This document shows, piece by piece, positions 8,713-16,766 of a stretch of DNA of 64,000 nt. The position numbers and the translations under genes are program-made. The first letter of the stretch is position 1. Each line of letters opens with the position of its first letter. The notes under the pieces were generated by a model. The model was not told the origin of the DNA. It was given only the letters and a program-made list of their open reading frames with translations, and made no database searches. The stretch is from positions 309,687 through 373,686 of the forward strand of contig JAPLTX010000008.1 of the NCBI GenBank assembly GCA_026397915.1. The letters run 5' to 3'. The stretch comes from Verrucomicrobiota bacterium. Its GTDB lineage: Bacteria > Verrucomicrobiota > Verrucomicrobiia > CAIQCK01.

Positions 8713-9753
8713 ATGTCCAAAGACCATTCCTTCAAATTCTGCTTCGGGCCGTGGAACCTCAGCGAAGGCGCTGATCCTTACGGCCCGCCCACCCGACCGC
8801 TCCAAACCTTCGACTGGAAGCTCGCGCAGCTCAAGAAGCTCGGCTACGACGCGATGATGTTCCACGACGACGACGCGGTGCCCGACATTGACAACAAGTC
8901 CGCCGCCCAACTCCGCGCCGAAGCGAAGGCGCTGAAGAAGAAGCTCGACGACGCCGGCGTCGCGGCCGAGATGGTTGCGCCGCGGCTCTGGTTCAGCCCG
9001 ATGACGATTGACGGCGCTTACACGAGCAACTGCCCCGACTGCCGCAAATACGCCATCGAGCGCACCAAGCGTTGCATTGACATCGCCCGGATGCTCGACA
9101 CCGACCTCATGGTGCTCTGGCTGGCGCGCGAGGGCAGCTACATGCGTGAATCGAAGAACGGCAAGCGTAGCGTCGAGTATCTCGTCGAGGCGCTTGACGC
9201 AATGCTGGCCCACGATAAGAAGATCCGCATCGCCATCGAGCCGAAACCCAACGAGCCAATGGATCACGCCTACATCCCAACCATCGGCCACGCGCTGGCG
9301 CTGGCGCAACTGACCCGCGACGTGAAACGCGTCGGCTGCCTCATCGAGTCGGCGCACGCGATTCTCGCCGGCCTGGATCCCGCCGACGAGATTGATTTCG
9401 CGATGTCGTTCGGCAAGCTCTGGTCGTTGCACCTCAACGACCAAAACGGCCTGAAGTTCGACCAGGACAAACCGTTCGGGAGCAATAATCTGCGCGCTGC
9501 GTTTAACCAGGTTCGCGCGCTCTGGCGCAACGGCTACGGCAGCCACGGCGAATACGTCGCGTTCGACGTGCATCCCTTCCGCACCACCAAGCCCGAACGC
9601 TGGACGGCCCACCTCGACAACAGCCGCCGCACGTTCCTGCGTCTGCTGGAGAAGGTGAAGAGCTTCGACGAAGCCGCCGCCCAGAAGCTGATCGCCCAGC
9701 GCGATTACCAGACGCTCGACCAGATGGTGCTGGACCACTTGATGGGAAAGTAA
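8713..9753 (+). CDS. Xylose isomerase-like TIM-barrel sugar isomerase
   Basis: 346 residues, close to the short (class I) xylose isomerase type. Conserved residues can be placed: His51 in MMFHDDD (ring-opening His), Glu176 and Lys178 in AIEPKPNEP, Glu212/His215 in IESAHAILAGL, and acidic metal ligands in HLNDQNGLKFDQD (Asp243, Asp250, Asp252). The N-terminus FCFGPWNLSEGADPYGPPTRP matches the family start. The enzyme would isomerise an aldose such as xylose or glucose with two divalent metals; the true substrate in this lineage is uncertain. It stands alone between divergent nadA and a downstream terminator, opposite an ExuT-type transporter. Confidence 0.85.
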   Translation: MSKDHSFKFCFGPWNLSEGADPYGPPTRPLQTFDWKLAQLKKLGYDAMMFHDDDAVPDIDNKSAAQLRAEAKALKKKLDDAGVAAEMVAPRLWFSPMTIDGAYTSNCPDCRKYAIERTKRCIDIARMLDTDLMVLWLAREGSYMRESKNGKRSVEYLVEALDAMLAHDKKIRIAIEPKPNEPMDHAYIPTIGHALALAQLTRDVKRVGCLIESAHAILAGLDPADEIDFAMSFGKLWSLHLNDQNGLKFDQDKPFGSNNLRAAFNQVRALWRNGYGSHGEYVAFDVHPFRTTKPERWTAHLDNSRRTFLRLLEKVKSFDEAAAQKLIAQRDYQTLDQMVLDHLMGK

Positions 9754-9785
9754 CCGAAGCCATTGTTCGCCCCGCATGAGAGAAG

Positions 9786-9810
9786 GGACGCCGGAGTCGG
9801 CGTCCTTTTT
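9786..9810 (+). terminator. Rho-independent terminator after the xylose isomerase-like gene
   Basis: A perfect 8-bp stem GGACGCCG / CGGCGTCC with a GAGT loop is followed directly by five T. It lies 33 bases after the stop codon. The convergent transporter ends at 9841, so the hairpin may serve both strands, although the T-run favours the plus strand. Confidence 0.85.
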
Positions 9811-9840
9811 CGTTTGCCAGGACAGACGCGGCGATGCCGC

Positions 9841-11094
9841 TCAAACTTTCCGCACGACGCCAAGCCTGCCGATCATCAGTTGCACCAGCAGTAGCGCCAG
9901 CGGATACAAGACGGCACAGGCGATGAAGATCGGCGCGAAACCCAGGGCCTCCACCACGCGGCCAATGTAAAGCTGCGATAGCGCGCTCATCAGAGACCCC
10001 AGTGCGCCGCCGAGTCCTGTAACCGTGCCGACGGCGTTCTTCGGGAACACCTCCGCCACGAGCGTGATGTTGCCCCAGCTCGCGTGGCAGAACGTCATCC
10101 CGGCCACGATAACCAGCGCCAGCGCGGGATTGCTGACCTGCGTCGCCAGCACGCAGAACGCCGGCATCAGGAAGGTCATTACCGTCATCGTGGTCTTGCG
10201 CGCCCGGTTAAGTTCCCAACCACGCCCGATGAGCCAGCGCGGCATCGCACCGCCGAAGATATTGCCGACTGCGGCGACCGCATACGGAATCCAGACAAAC
10301 ATCCCGATCTGCTTCAGGTCGAAGCCGTGGCTGTGTTGAAAGTAAAGTGGCATCCAGAACAACAAGAAATAGCTGATTGGGTCCGTCAACACGCGCACCA
10401 ACACGCAGCCCCACGTCTCGCGCATGCGCAGCAGACGCAACAGCGACACCGGTTGCTCGCTCTCCTCGCTTCGGTCGGCGAGGATCAACTGGCGTTCCTC
10501 CTCGCTGAGCCGCGGGTGATCTTTTGGCAGCTTGAAAAGCACCATCCACGCGGCGACCCAGACAAAACCCAGCCCGCCCGTGACGAGAAACGCCGCGCGC
10601 CAGCCGAAGTAGAACGCAATGAAGGAGACCACCGGCGCGGCGAACATCGAACCGAACGCGGTGCCCGCGTTGAAGATGCCGACGGCGAGGGCGCGGTCGC
10701 GCATCGGGAACCATTCGCTGACCGCGCGCATACCGCCGGTGAAACTGCCCGGCTCGAACACACCGAGCAGGAACCGGAAGAACGAGAACTGGCCCACCGT
10801 GGCGGCAAAGATGTGCAGCATGTTGGCCAGCGACCAGCCCGACACGAAAACGCCAAACCCCTTCCGTGTGCCGATGCGATCAATGACCAGCCCGCTGACG
10901 GCATACATGACACCGTAGCTGGCTAGGAACCACGCGTTGATGGTGCCGTAGTCGGCGTTGTTGAGTCCGAGGTCTTCCTTGATGGTGCCAATCAACACGG
11001 ACAGCGTCTGGCGATCGAGATAGTTCAGCGCCGAGGCCAGGCAGAGCAGAACCGCGATATACCAGCGCAGATGTTTGATGGGCTGCTTGTTCAT
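9841..11094 (-). CDS. MFS transporter, ExuT/anion:cation symporter type
   Basis: A 417-residue protein with about 12 hydrophobic segments. The N-terminal ALNYLDRQTLSVL and the following DYGTINAWFLASYGVMYAVSGLVIDRIGTRKGF loop are characteristic of the ACS (ExuT/GudP) branch of the major facilitator superfamily, which imports sugar acids such as hexuronates with protons. The central loop KLPKDHPRLSEEERQLI is also typical. It is convergent with the xylose isomerase-like gene, consistent with a sugar or sugar-acid uptake role, but the substrate is not shown by the sequence. The start ATG at 11094 gives the expected N-terminus. Confidence 0.85.
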   Translation of the reverse strand: MNKQPIKHLRWYIAVLLCLASALNYLDRQTLSVLIGTIKEDLGLNNADYGTINAWFLASYGVMYAVSGLVIDRIGTRKGFGVFVSGWSLANMLHIFAATVGQFSFFRFLLGVFEPGSFTGGMRAVSEWFPMRDRALAVGIFNAGTAFGSMFAAPVVSFIAFYFGWRAAFLVTGGLGFVWVAAWMVLFKLPKDHPRLSEEERQLILADRSEESEQPVSLLRLLRMRETWGCVLVRVLTDPISYFLLFWMPLYFQHSHGFDLKQIGMFVWIPYAVAAVGNIFGGAMPRWLIGRGWELNRARKTTMTVMTFLMPAFCVLATQVSNPALALVIVAGMTFCHASWGNITLVAEVFPKNAVGTVTGLGGALGSLMSALSQLYIGRVVEALGFAPIFIACAVLYPLALLLVQLMIGRLGVVRKV

Positions 11095-11325
11095 CGCGCC
11101 AGTTTCCTACCCTGAGTCCGGCCTGCATTACAACAATAGAAGAAGCGGCTTAAGGCCAAAAGCAAAGCTCTGGTGGAATCCGGCTGAGACGCAGGAGCTA
11201 GACGTTGTTTGCGCTCTCAGCGGTTTGCGGCCGGTAGTTCCGAAAACCTCTTTTCGCGGCGCGACGTTCTGGCGTGCACTTCGCCGGCGTTCCGCGTATG
11301 AATATCGCGCAGCAGGATGGTTTGC

Positions 11326-11421
11326 GGAAAGTGATGGGTGCCTGGTGGCCCCCGCGGTCTTCAAAACCGTCGTGGCTGGCGCAAGCCGGCCAGGTAGGTT
11401 CGATTCCTGCCCTTTCCGCCA
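11326..11421 (+). tRNA. selC: tRNA-Sec (anticodon TCA)
   Basis: A 96-nt tRNA ending in encoded CCA (11419-11421) with discriminator G. The anticodon loop CTTCAAA (11359-11365) has anticodon TCA at 11361-11363. There is a long variable arm of 7 bp (GGCTGGC / GCCGGCC) capped by GCAA, and a T-loop TTCGATT. The acceptor begins GGAAAG and pairs with CTTTCC; the seventh position is a T-C mismatch. The D-arm (GGGTGCC TGGT GGCCCCC) contains one unpaired T. The 3' half has only 12 nt between T-loop and discriminator, where E. coli has 13. A T-run follows (11423-11429). selD starts 33 bases downstream, so this is the functional selC of the locus. Confidence 0.95.
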
Positions 11422-11454
11422 GTTTTTTTCTCTGTATCGGAACCTGAAATCAAA

Positions 11455-12516
11455 ATGAACCGCGGACGACAAATCCGGCTCACGTCACTGGCCTCCTGCG
11501 CTGGGTGAGCTTCCAAGCTCGGCCAAAAGGCCCTGTCGCAGGTTCTGCGACAGCTCCCGCAAGTGACCGATCGCAATGTTCTCGTTGGCAGCAACACTGC
11601 CGACGACGCAGGGGTTTATCGTCTCGACGCCCGGCGCGCGCTCGTGCAGACGCTCGATTTCTTCACGCCCATCGTGGATGATCCGTTCACTTACGGCTCC
11701 ATTGCTGCCACCAACTCGCTCAGCGACGTTTACGCCATGGGCGGCCGGCCGCTCACCGCGATGAACATCGTCGCGATACCGCAAGATGTGGTTCCGCCGG
11801 AAATGCTCGGCGAGATTCTGCGCGGCGGCGCCGAGAAGTGCCGCGAGGCTGGTTGCGTTGTCATCGGTGGCCATTCCATCCGCAACACTGAACCGATCTA
11901 CGGTCTCAGCGTCACTGGCCTCGTGGACCCGCGTCGCATTCTTACCAACGCAGGCGCGCGCGTCGGCGACGCGCTCATCCTCACCAAACCGCTCGGCACC
12001 GGCATCGTCACCACGGCCCTCAAACGTGGCAAAGCGCCGCGCGCCGCCGTGCGCGCCGCCGTGCGTTCGATGACCCGCCTTAACGACATCGGCACCGCGC
12101 TTGCTGCCACTGGCCGCGTTCACGCGCTCACCGACGTGACCGGCTTCGGCCTGCTCGGCCACTTGCGCTCAATGTGCCGCGAAAGCGGTGTTGGAGCCAA
12201 AATCTGGGCCGACGTCGTGCCAGCGCTGCCGCATGTGTGGAAACTCATTGCCGCCGACTGTGTTCCCGGCGGCACGCGCAACAACCTCGTCTTCGCCAAT
12301 GAAATCGTCCGCTGGGACACCGCCGTCACCGACGCGCAGAAATTGTTGCTCGCCGACGCGCAAACCTCCGGCGGACTGCTCATCTGCGCCGGTTCGCGCC
12401 ACACCGAAGAAATCTTGCGCCTCTGCCGCCGTCGTCGCACTCTCTGCGCGGAAGTCATCGGACGAATTACACGCGACAGGAGCATCCATGTCATTACGAG
12501 CCATTCCGCAGGTTGA
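11455..12516 (+). CDS. selD: Selenide, water dikinase; itself a selenoprotein (TGA 11506-11508 = Sec)
   Basis: Read from the ATG at 11455 the protein begins MNRGRQIRLTSLASCAG, then TGA, then ASKLGQKALSQVLRQLPQ and runs without another stop to 12516 (353 residues including Sec18). The N-terminus matches SelD (IRLT motif), and the TGA falls where E. coli SelD has its essential Cys17; the conserved Lys follows three residues later (Lys21). Downstream blocks are ALVQTLDFFTPIVDDPFTYGSIAATNSLSDVYAMGGRPLTAMNIV, GGHSI and DVTGFGLLGHL. SelD makes selenophosphate from selenide and ATP. A gene caller treating TGA as stop would start at GTG 11563 and lose the catalytic residue. It overlaps selA by 29 bases. 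Sec in SelD is known in other bacteria. Confidence 0.93.
11533..11553 (+). promoter_or_regulatory. Bacterial SECIS hairpin in selD
   Basis: A perfect 9-bp stem CTGTCGCAG / CTGCGACAG has a GTT loop. The loop begins 33 nt after the TGA, within the usual window for bacterial SECIS elements, and starts with G followed by T as SelB recognition normally requires. Two smaller hairpins (GAGCT/AGCTC and GGCC/GGCC) lie between the TGA and this stem, and GAGC at the TGA can pair with GCTC at 11553-11556. Confidence 0.8.
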
Positions 12517-13828
12517 GAAGGTTCTTCAGCAACTCGGCGACACCGGTCTGCCGCGACCCGTCGTCGTCGCTGTCGTCCGGCGCGAACTGGCAGAACTCCG
12601 CAAGCGCGCCGCGAAGACCATCATCGCGCCCGACGCTGTCATCGCTTCGATTCGGTCCACACTCGCCATGCTCCGTGCCCAGCGCATCCAGCCGGTCATC
12701 AACGGCACCGGCATTCTTGTTCACACCAACTTCGGTCGCGCACCGCTTGGTCCACGCGTGCTGGAAACGTTGCGTGAAATCGGCGGCAGCTACAACAACC
12801 TCGAATACGACCTGACCGGCGGCGCGCGCGGCGGCCGGGCCGCTTACCTCGAACTCGCGCTGGCGGTGCTCTGCGGCACGGAGGCCGCCACCGTTGTCAA
12901 CAATTGCGCCGCCGCGCTCGTGTTGGCGCTGCGCCACTTCGCGACGGGCCGCGAGGTCGTCATCTCGCGCGGCGAACTCGTCCAGATCGGCGGCGGCTTC
13001 CGCATCCCGGAGATTCTCGAAGCCAGCGGCGCGAAGCTGCGCGAGGTCGGCACGACCAACAAGACGACGGTCGGCGATTATGCCCGCGCCATCGGCAAGG
13101 AGACGGCGCTGATTCTCAAAGTCCACCGCAGCAACTTTTTCATGGGCGGCTTCGTCGAGTCGCCGTCCACCGAGGAAATCGCCGCGCTGGCTCGCAAGAA
13201 ACGCGTCCCGTTCATCGAAGACCTTGGCAGCGGCGCGGTGATCGAGACGCAACGGTTCGGCGTGGAGCACGAGCCGACACCGGCCGAGACGCTCAAGCGC
13301 GGTGTGGATCTCGTCACGTTCAGTGGCGACAAGCTGCTCGGTGGCCCGCAAGCCGGCATCATCGCCGGCCGCGCCAAACTGGTCGCCGCGCTCAAGCGGG
13401 ATCCGTTCTTCCGCGCGCTTCGCTGCGACAAGCTCATCCTCTCGGCGCTGCAAACGACTGCCGACCTTTACCTCAACGGCGACGAGTCGCAGGTCCGGCT
13501 CGTCACGCTGCTCGCCGAAGCGCGCGAGAAACTGCGTGCTCGCGCTGATGGAGTTGTCGCGGCGCTGGTGGGCACGCCGGTGAAAGCTTCCGTGGGCATC
13601 GGTCGCGGCCAGGTTGGTGGCGGCACGCTGCCGCGGTCGCAGTTTGAGTCCGTGACGGTGGACATCGTGCCGCGGATGCCGCTGGAGGAATTCGCGCGGC
13701 GACTGCGGAGCCACACGCCGCCGGTGATCGGTTACGTTGAGCGTGGCGTCTTCAAGCTCGACCTGCGGACGATCTTCCCAGCGCAAGACGACGTGGTCGC
13801 CAAAGCGATCGAACTCGCCGCGACATGA
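12488..13828 (+). CDS. selA: L-seryl-tRNA(Sec) selenium transferase
   Basis: A 446-residue PLP enzyme from the ATG at 12488 (MSLRAIPQVEKVLQQL). It converts seryl-tRNA(Sec) to selenocysteyl-tRNA(Sec) using selenophosphate. Family features are INGTGILVHTNFGRAPLG, SYNNLEYDLTGGARGGR, the NNCAAALVLAL segment and the PLP-lysine motif FSGDKLLGGPQAG with Lys282. The larger open frame from 12188 adds about 100 codons that overlap selD and are not SelA-like. The start lies within the last 29 bases of selD and the stop overlaps the selB start, so selD-selA-selB are translationally coupled. Confidence 0.96.
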   Translation: MSLRAIPQVEKVLQQLGDTGLPRPVVVAVVRRELAELRKRAAKTIIAPDAVIASIRSTLAMLRAQRIQPVINGTGILVHTNFGRAPLGPRVLETLREIGGSYNNLEYDLTGGARGGRAAYLELALAVLCGTEAATVVNNCAAALVLALRHFATGREVVISRGELVQIGGGFRIPEILEASGAKLREVGTTNKTTVGDYARAIGKETALILKVHRSNFFMGGFVESPSTEEIAALARKKRVPFIEDLGSGAVIETQRFGVEHEPTPAETLKRGVDLVTFSGDKLLGGPQAGIIAGRAKLVAALKRDPFFRALRCDKLILSALQTTADLYLNGDESQVRLVTLLAEAREKLRARADGVVAALVGTPVKASVGIGRGQVGGGTLPRSQFESVTVDIVPRMPLEEFARRLRSHTPPVIGYVERGVFKLDLRTIFPAQDDVVAKAIELAAT

Positions 13829-15624
13829 CCGCGCCGCGTAACTTCATCCTCGGCACCGCCGGCCATGTGGACCACGGCAAGTCGGCATTGGTGAAAGCGC
13901 TGACCGGCACCGATCCTGATCGGCTGCCGGAGGAAAAGGAACGGGGCATCACGATAGACCTCGGCTTCGCCAACCTGGTGCTCGGCGATTTCAACATCGG
14001 CATCGTGGACGTGCCGGGCCACGAGGACTTCGTGCGCAACGCCGCCAGCGGCATTGCGTTCATGAACACCGTGCTCTTCGTCGTCGCCGCCAACGAGGGC
14101 TGGATGCCGCAGAGCGAGGAGCACCTGCAAATCCTCGACTATCTCGACGTGCCGCGCGGCATTTTCGTTGTCACCAAGTGCGACTTGCCGGCGGTGGACT
14201 TCACCCCGCCGCGTCCCGATTGGCCCGTTGTCCGCGTCTCCGCGCACACCGGCGAGGGCATCGAACAACTTCGGCAAACCATCGTCACCACGCTCGCCGC
14301 CGCGCTGCCGCCGGATGACATCGGCAAGCCACGCCTGCATGTGGATCGCGTGTTCACGTTGAAAGGCATTGGCACCGTCGTCACCGGCACGCTGACTGGC
14401 GGGTCGTTGAAACGCGGTGACAAGCTCGTCGTTCAGCCGGGCGGCGTCGCGACGCGGGCGCGCTCGCTTCACAATCACGGTCGCGAGACGGACTCGCTCG
14501 GCCCCGGTGCGCGCTGCGCTATTAATCTCGCCGACGTGCCTGTCGAGGGAGTGCATCGCGGCGACGTCGTCACGCTGCCGGAGCTTGGCGCGCCGTGCGA
14601 CACGGTGGATGTCGCGCTACGGATTTCGCCGCGAGCCAAGACAAAGCTGAAGCACAACGAAGTCATCAACGTCTCGCTCGGCAGCGGCCACTGGCGGGCG
14701 CGCGTGGCGCTATTCGATATCAAGGAGCTTCGGCCCGGCGCGCAAGCCATCGGGCAGTTGCGGTTCGAAGCGCCGGTCTATTGTTTTGCCGGCGACCGTT
14801 TCATCATCCGCGAAGCAACGACGATCGCCGGCGGTGTTGTTCTCGATGCTGACGCCCGACGCGGCGGATCGAAGGAATCGCGCGTCCACTCGATGACGCC
14901 AGGCCAGCCGACGGCAACCGATCTGGTTCGCGCGTGGCTCGCGCGCGACGGTGTCGTGCCGCGCGCCGCGCTGTTGGTGAAGTCGCGCTTCAGCGCGGCG
15001 ACGGTGGAGGCGGCGTTGCGCGAGGTTGGCGCGAAAATCAACGCAGCGTTTGTCGCCGACGGTGCACTCTGGAAGAACACGCTGGCGCGCGCGTCGGCGG
15101 CCATTGACCAACTCCATCGCGACAAGCCGGAGAAGCCGGGCTTCCCGCTCTCGGAATTGCAGGCGATGCTCGGCGCGGGCGATGAGGTCTTTGCCGAGTC
15201 GCTGAACGACCTTTGCGCGAGCGGCCAGTTCGTGCGCGACGAGAACATCATCCGGCGTCCCACACACAAGCCGAAGGCGACCGGCCAGCTTAACGCGACG
15301 GCGGAGGCGCTGCTGAAGAAGCTGGGGGCCGACCCGTTCAACACGCCGCGCCGCAAGGAGTGCGACCCGCAGGCACTGCGCTACCTGCGCGACGCGAAGC
15401 TCGTCGTGGAGTTCGGCGACGACGAGGTGCTGCTGAAGGAGAGTTACGACGAGGCGTGCCGGCGGGTGCGGGAGTTTCTGAAGCAGCGCGGCCAGGCGAA
15501 GATGTCGGAGTTGCGCGAGCTGTTGAAAACCAATCGCCGCGTCGCGGTGCCGCTGCTGGAACGGATGGACAAGGAGGGCGTGACAATCCGCGCCGGCGAC
15601 GTGCGCAAGCTGCGCAGCGGCTGA
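13825..15624 (+). CDS. selB: Selenocysteine-specific elongation factor
   Basis: 599 residues. The N-terminal GTPase has G1 GHVDHGKS (residues 13-20), the switch-I region EEKERGITIDLGFA, G3 DVPGHEDF and G4 TKCD. Beta-barrel domains follow, including VDRVFTLKGIGTVVTGTLTGG, which is characteristic of SelB/EF-Tu-like factors. The C-terminal part (about 370-599) contains winged-helix modules that in SelB bind the SECIS hairpin. The protein delivers Sec-tRNA to ribosomes stalled at UGA codons. It overlaps selA by 4 bases (ATGA). Its presence with selC, selA and selD makes Sec decoding of in-frame TGA codons credible here. Confidence 0.97.
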   Translation: MTAPRNFILGTAGHVDHGKSALVKALTGTDPDRLPEEKERGITIDLGFANLVLGDFNIGIVDVPGHEDFVRNAASGIAFMNTVLFVVAANEGWMPQSEEHLQILDYLDVPRGIFVVTKCDLPAVDFTPPRPDWPVVRVSAHTGEGIEQLRQTIVTTLAAALPPDDIGKPRLHVDRVFTLKGIGTVVTGTLTGGSLKRGDKLVVQPGGVATRARSLHNHGRETDSLGPGARCAINLADVPVEGVHRGDVVTLPELGAPCDTVDVALRISPRAKTKLKHNEVINVSLGSGHWRARVALFDIKELRPGAQAIGQLRFEAPVYCFAGDRFIIREATTIAGGVVLDADARRGGSKESRVHSMTPGQPTATDLVRAWLARDGVVPRAALLVKSRFSAATVEAALREVGAKINAAFVADGALWKNTLARASAAIDQLHRDKPEKPGFPLSELQAMLGAGDEVFAESLNDLCASGQFVRDENIIRRPTHKPKATGQLNATAEALLKKLGADPFNTPRRKECDPQALRYLRDAKLVVEFGDDEVLLKESYDEACRRVREFLKQRGQAKMSELRELLKTNRRVAVPLLERMDKEGVTIRAGDVRKLRSG

Positions 15625-15626
15625 CG

Positions 15627-16577
15627 TCAGTTGGTCGCGAGATCGCGGAACCGAAACTCCCGCTTCAAGCTCGCAATCGGTTTGCCGTCAAGTTCGGCAT
15701 AGGGGTAGATGAAGAAGTTCAGTGGCTCGCCGGTCTGCGCAGGGTTTAATACGAGGTCGCGGCCGACGGTGAAGCTCACACGATTCGGGTCGAGTTTGCC
15801 AAAGAAGTAGTCGAGCTTCGCCTTGTTCTTCCACGCTTCGCTGGCGTCCACGGGAACCCAGCCGCGGCCTTCGACGTAAAACTCGGCCCAACAGTGGTAG
15901 CCCGCGATTTCGCCATCGGCCTTGTCGGTGGGCAGCGGGAAGCCGATGTGAAACCGCGCCGGGATGCCGCGTGCGAGGACGAGCGAGATGAAGAGCGCAT
16001 GAAAGTCGGTGCAGTTGCCTTTGCCGATACGGCAGGCGTGGAGCGTGTCGCCACGGCCCCAGCCTTGGCCGGCCTTGTCATAAACCATGTGCGCCTCAAC
16101 ATAGTCGTAGAGGGCGCGCGCCTGGTCCAGGGGGCCACTCTTGCCGCGGGTGATGTCGGCGGCGAGGCGGCGGATGTCGGCGTTGACGATGGTGACGCGC
16201 GAGGGCTGCTCGAACAGCGCGAGTTGCGGCTCTGCGATATCGTGCGCGGTCTGCTCGAGGCGGGTGACGTTGAACCGCAGCGTGACGGTGGCGGGTGCGG
16301 TCAACGGCCGATCGCTCTCGACGTAGATCATGCGGTTGCCATACTTCGTTTCGCTGGTGAACCGGTGCGACAGCGATGATTCGACGCGGACGTTCTCGAT
16401 GTGCTGGAAGTCGTCGCTCCGCGGCATGGGCAGCCAGACGCGGAGGCGGCCTGGCTGCCATGTGGCAGGCGGCAACTCAATGCGAGTGATGTAGGTGAAC
16501 TCGAAGCAGCGGACAGCGGTTTCGGCTCCTTGCGCGACCAGACCAGCCAGCGCAAGTGTGAGCAGGCAGTTTTTCAA
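15627..16577 (-). CDS. Exported transglutaminase-like cysteine protease-fold protein
   Basis: A 316-residue protein starting at a TTG (16577), chosen because GGAG lies just upstream at good spacing and because it gives a clean signal peptide MKNCLLTLALAGLVAQGAE. The longer open frame to 16667 has no such features. The transglutaminase core is clear: GKGNCTDFHALF with Cys189, GYHCWAEFYV with His228 and GWVPVDASEAW with Asp244, forming the Cys-His-Asp triad. An N-terminal beta domain (WQPGRLRVWLPMPRSDDFQ) precedes it. Bacterial members are usually periplasmic peptidases or crosslinkers; the substrate is unknown. It ends 3 bases from selB on the opposite strand. Confidence 0.87.
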   Translation of the reverse strand: MKNCLLTLALAGLVAQGAETAVRCFEFTYITRIELPPATWQPGRLRVWLPMPRSDDFQHIENVRVESSLSHRFTSETKYGNRMIYVESDRPLTAPATVTLRFNVTRLEQTAHDIAEPQLALFEQPSRVTIVNADIRRLAADITRGKSGPLDQARALYDYVEAHMVYDKAGQGWGRGDTLHACRIGKGNCTDFHALFISLVLARGIPARFHIGFPLPTDKADGEIAGYHCWAEFYVEGRGWVPVDASEAWKNKAKLDYFFGKLDPNRVSFTVGRDLVLNPAQTGEPLNFFIYPYAELDGKPIASLKREFRFRDLATN

Positions 16578-16766
16578 GCGCGAGTCTCCATGGTTTTTGG
16601 TTTGGCGTGGGCCGCCGATGTGGCGTCCGCGCGCGGTGCTGTTGACGTCAAAACACCGCGTAAGCAAACAGCAAACTCAGCGGCGCGCAAGTGACATTTC
16701 GGCGGCAGCAACTTTGTGACGCCGGCGTTGTTTGAAGCAAGCAGACAGCATCAGCCAGAAAGAACC

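Noticed and set aside
8581..9777. N-terminal 400-codon extension of nadA
   Set aside because: This stretch is antisense to the xylose-isomerase-like gene and has no NadA similarity.
12188..12487. Extra 100 codons in front of SelA
   Set aside because: They overlap selD and do not resemble SelA; the ATG at 12488 gives the family start.
11563..12516. selD starting at GTG 11563
   Set aside because: The IRLT N-terminal motif, the ATG at 11455 and the catalytic position all lie upstream, across the Sec TGA.
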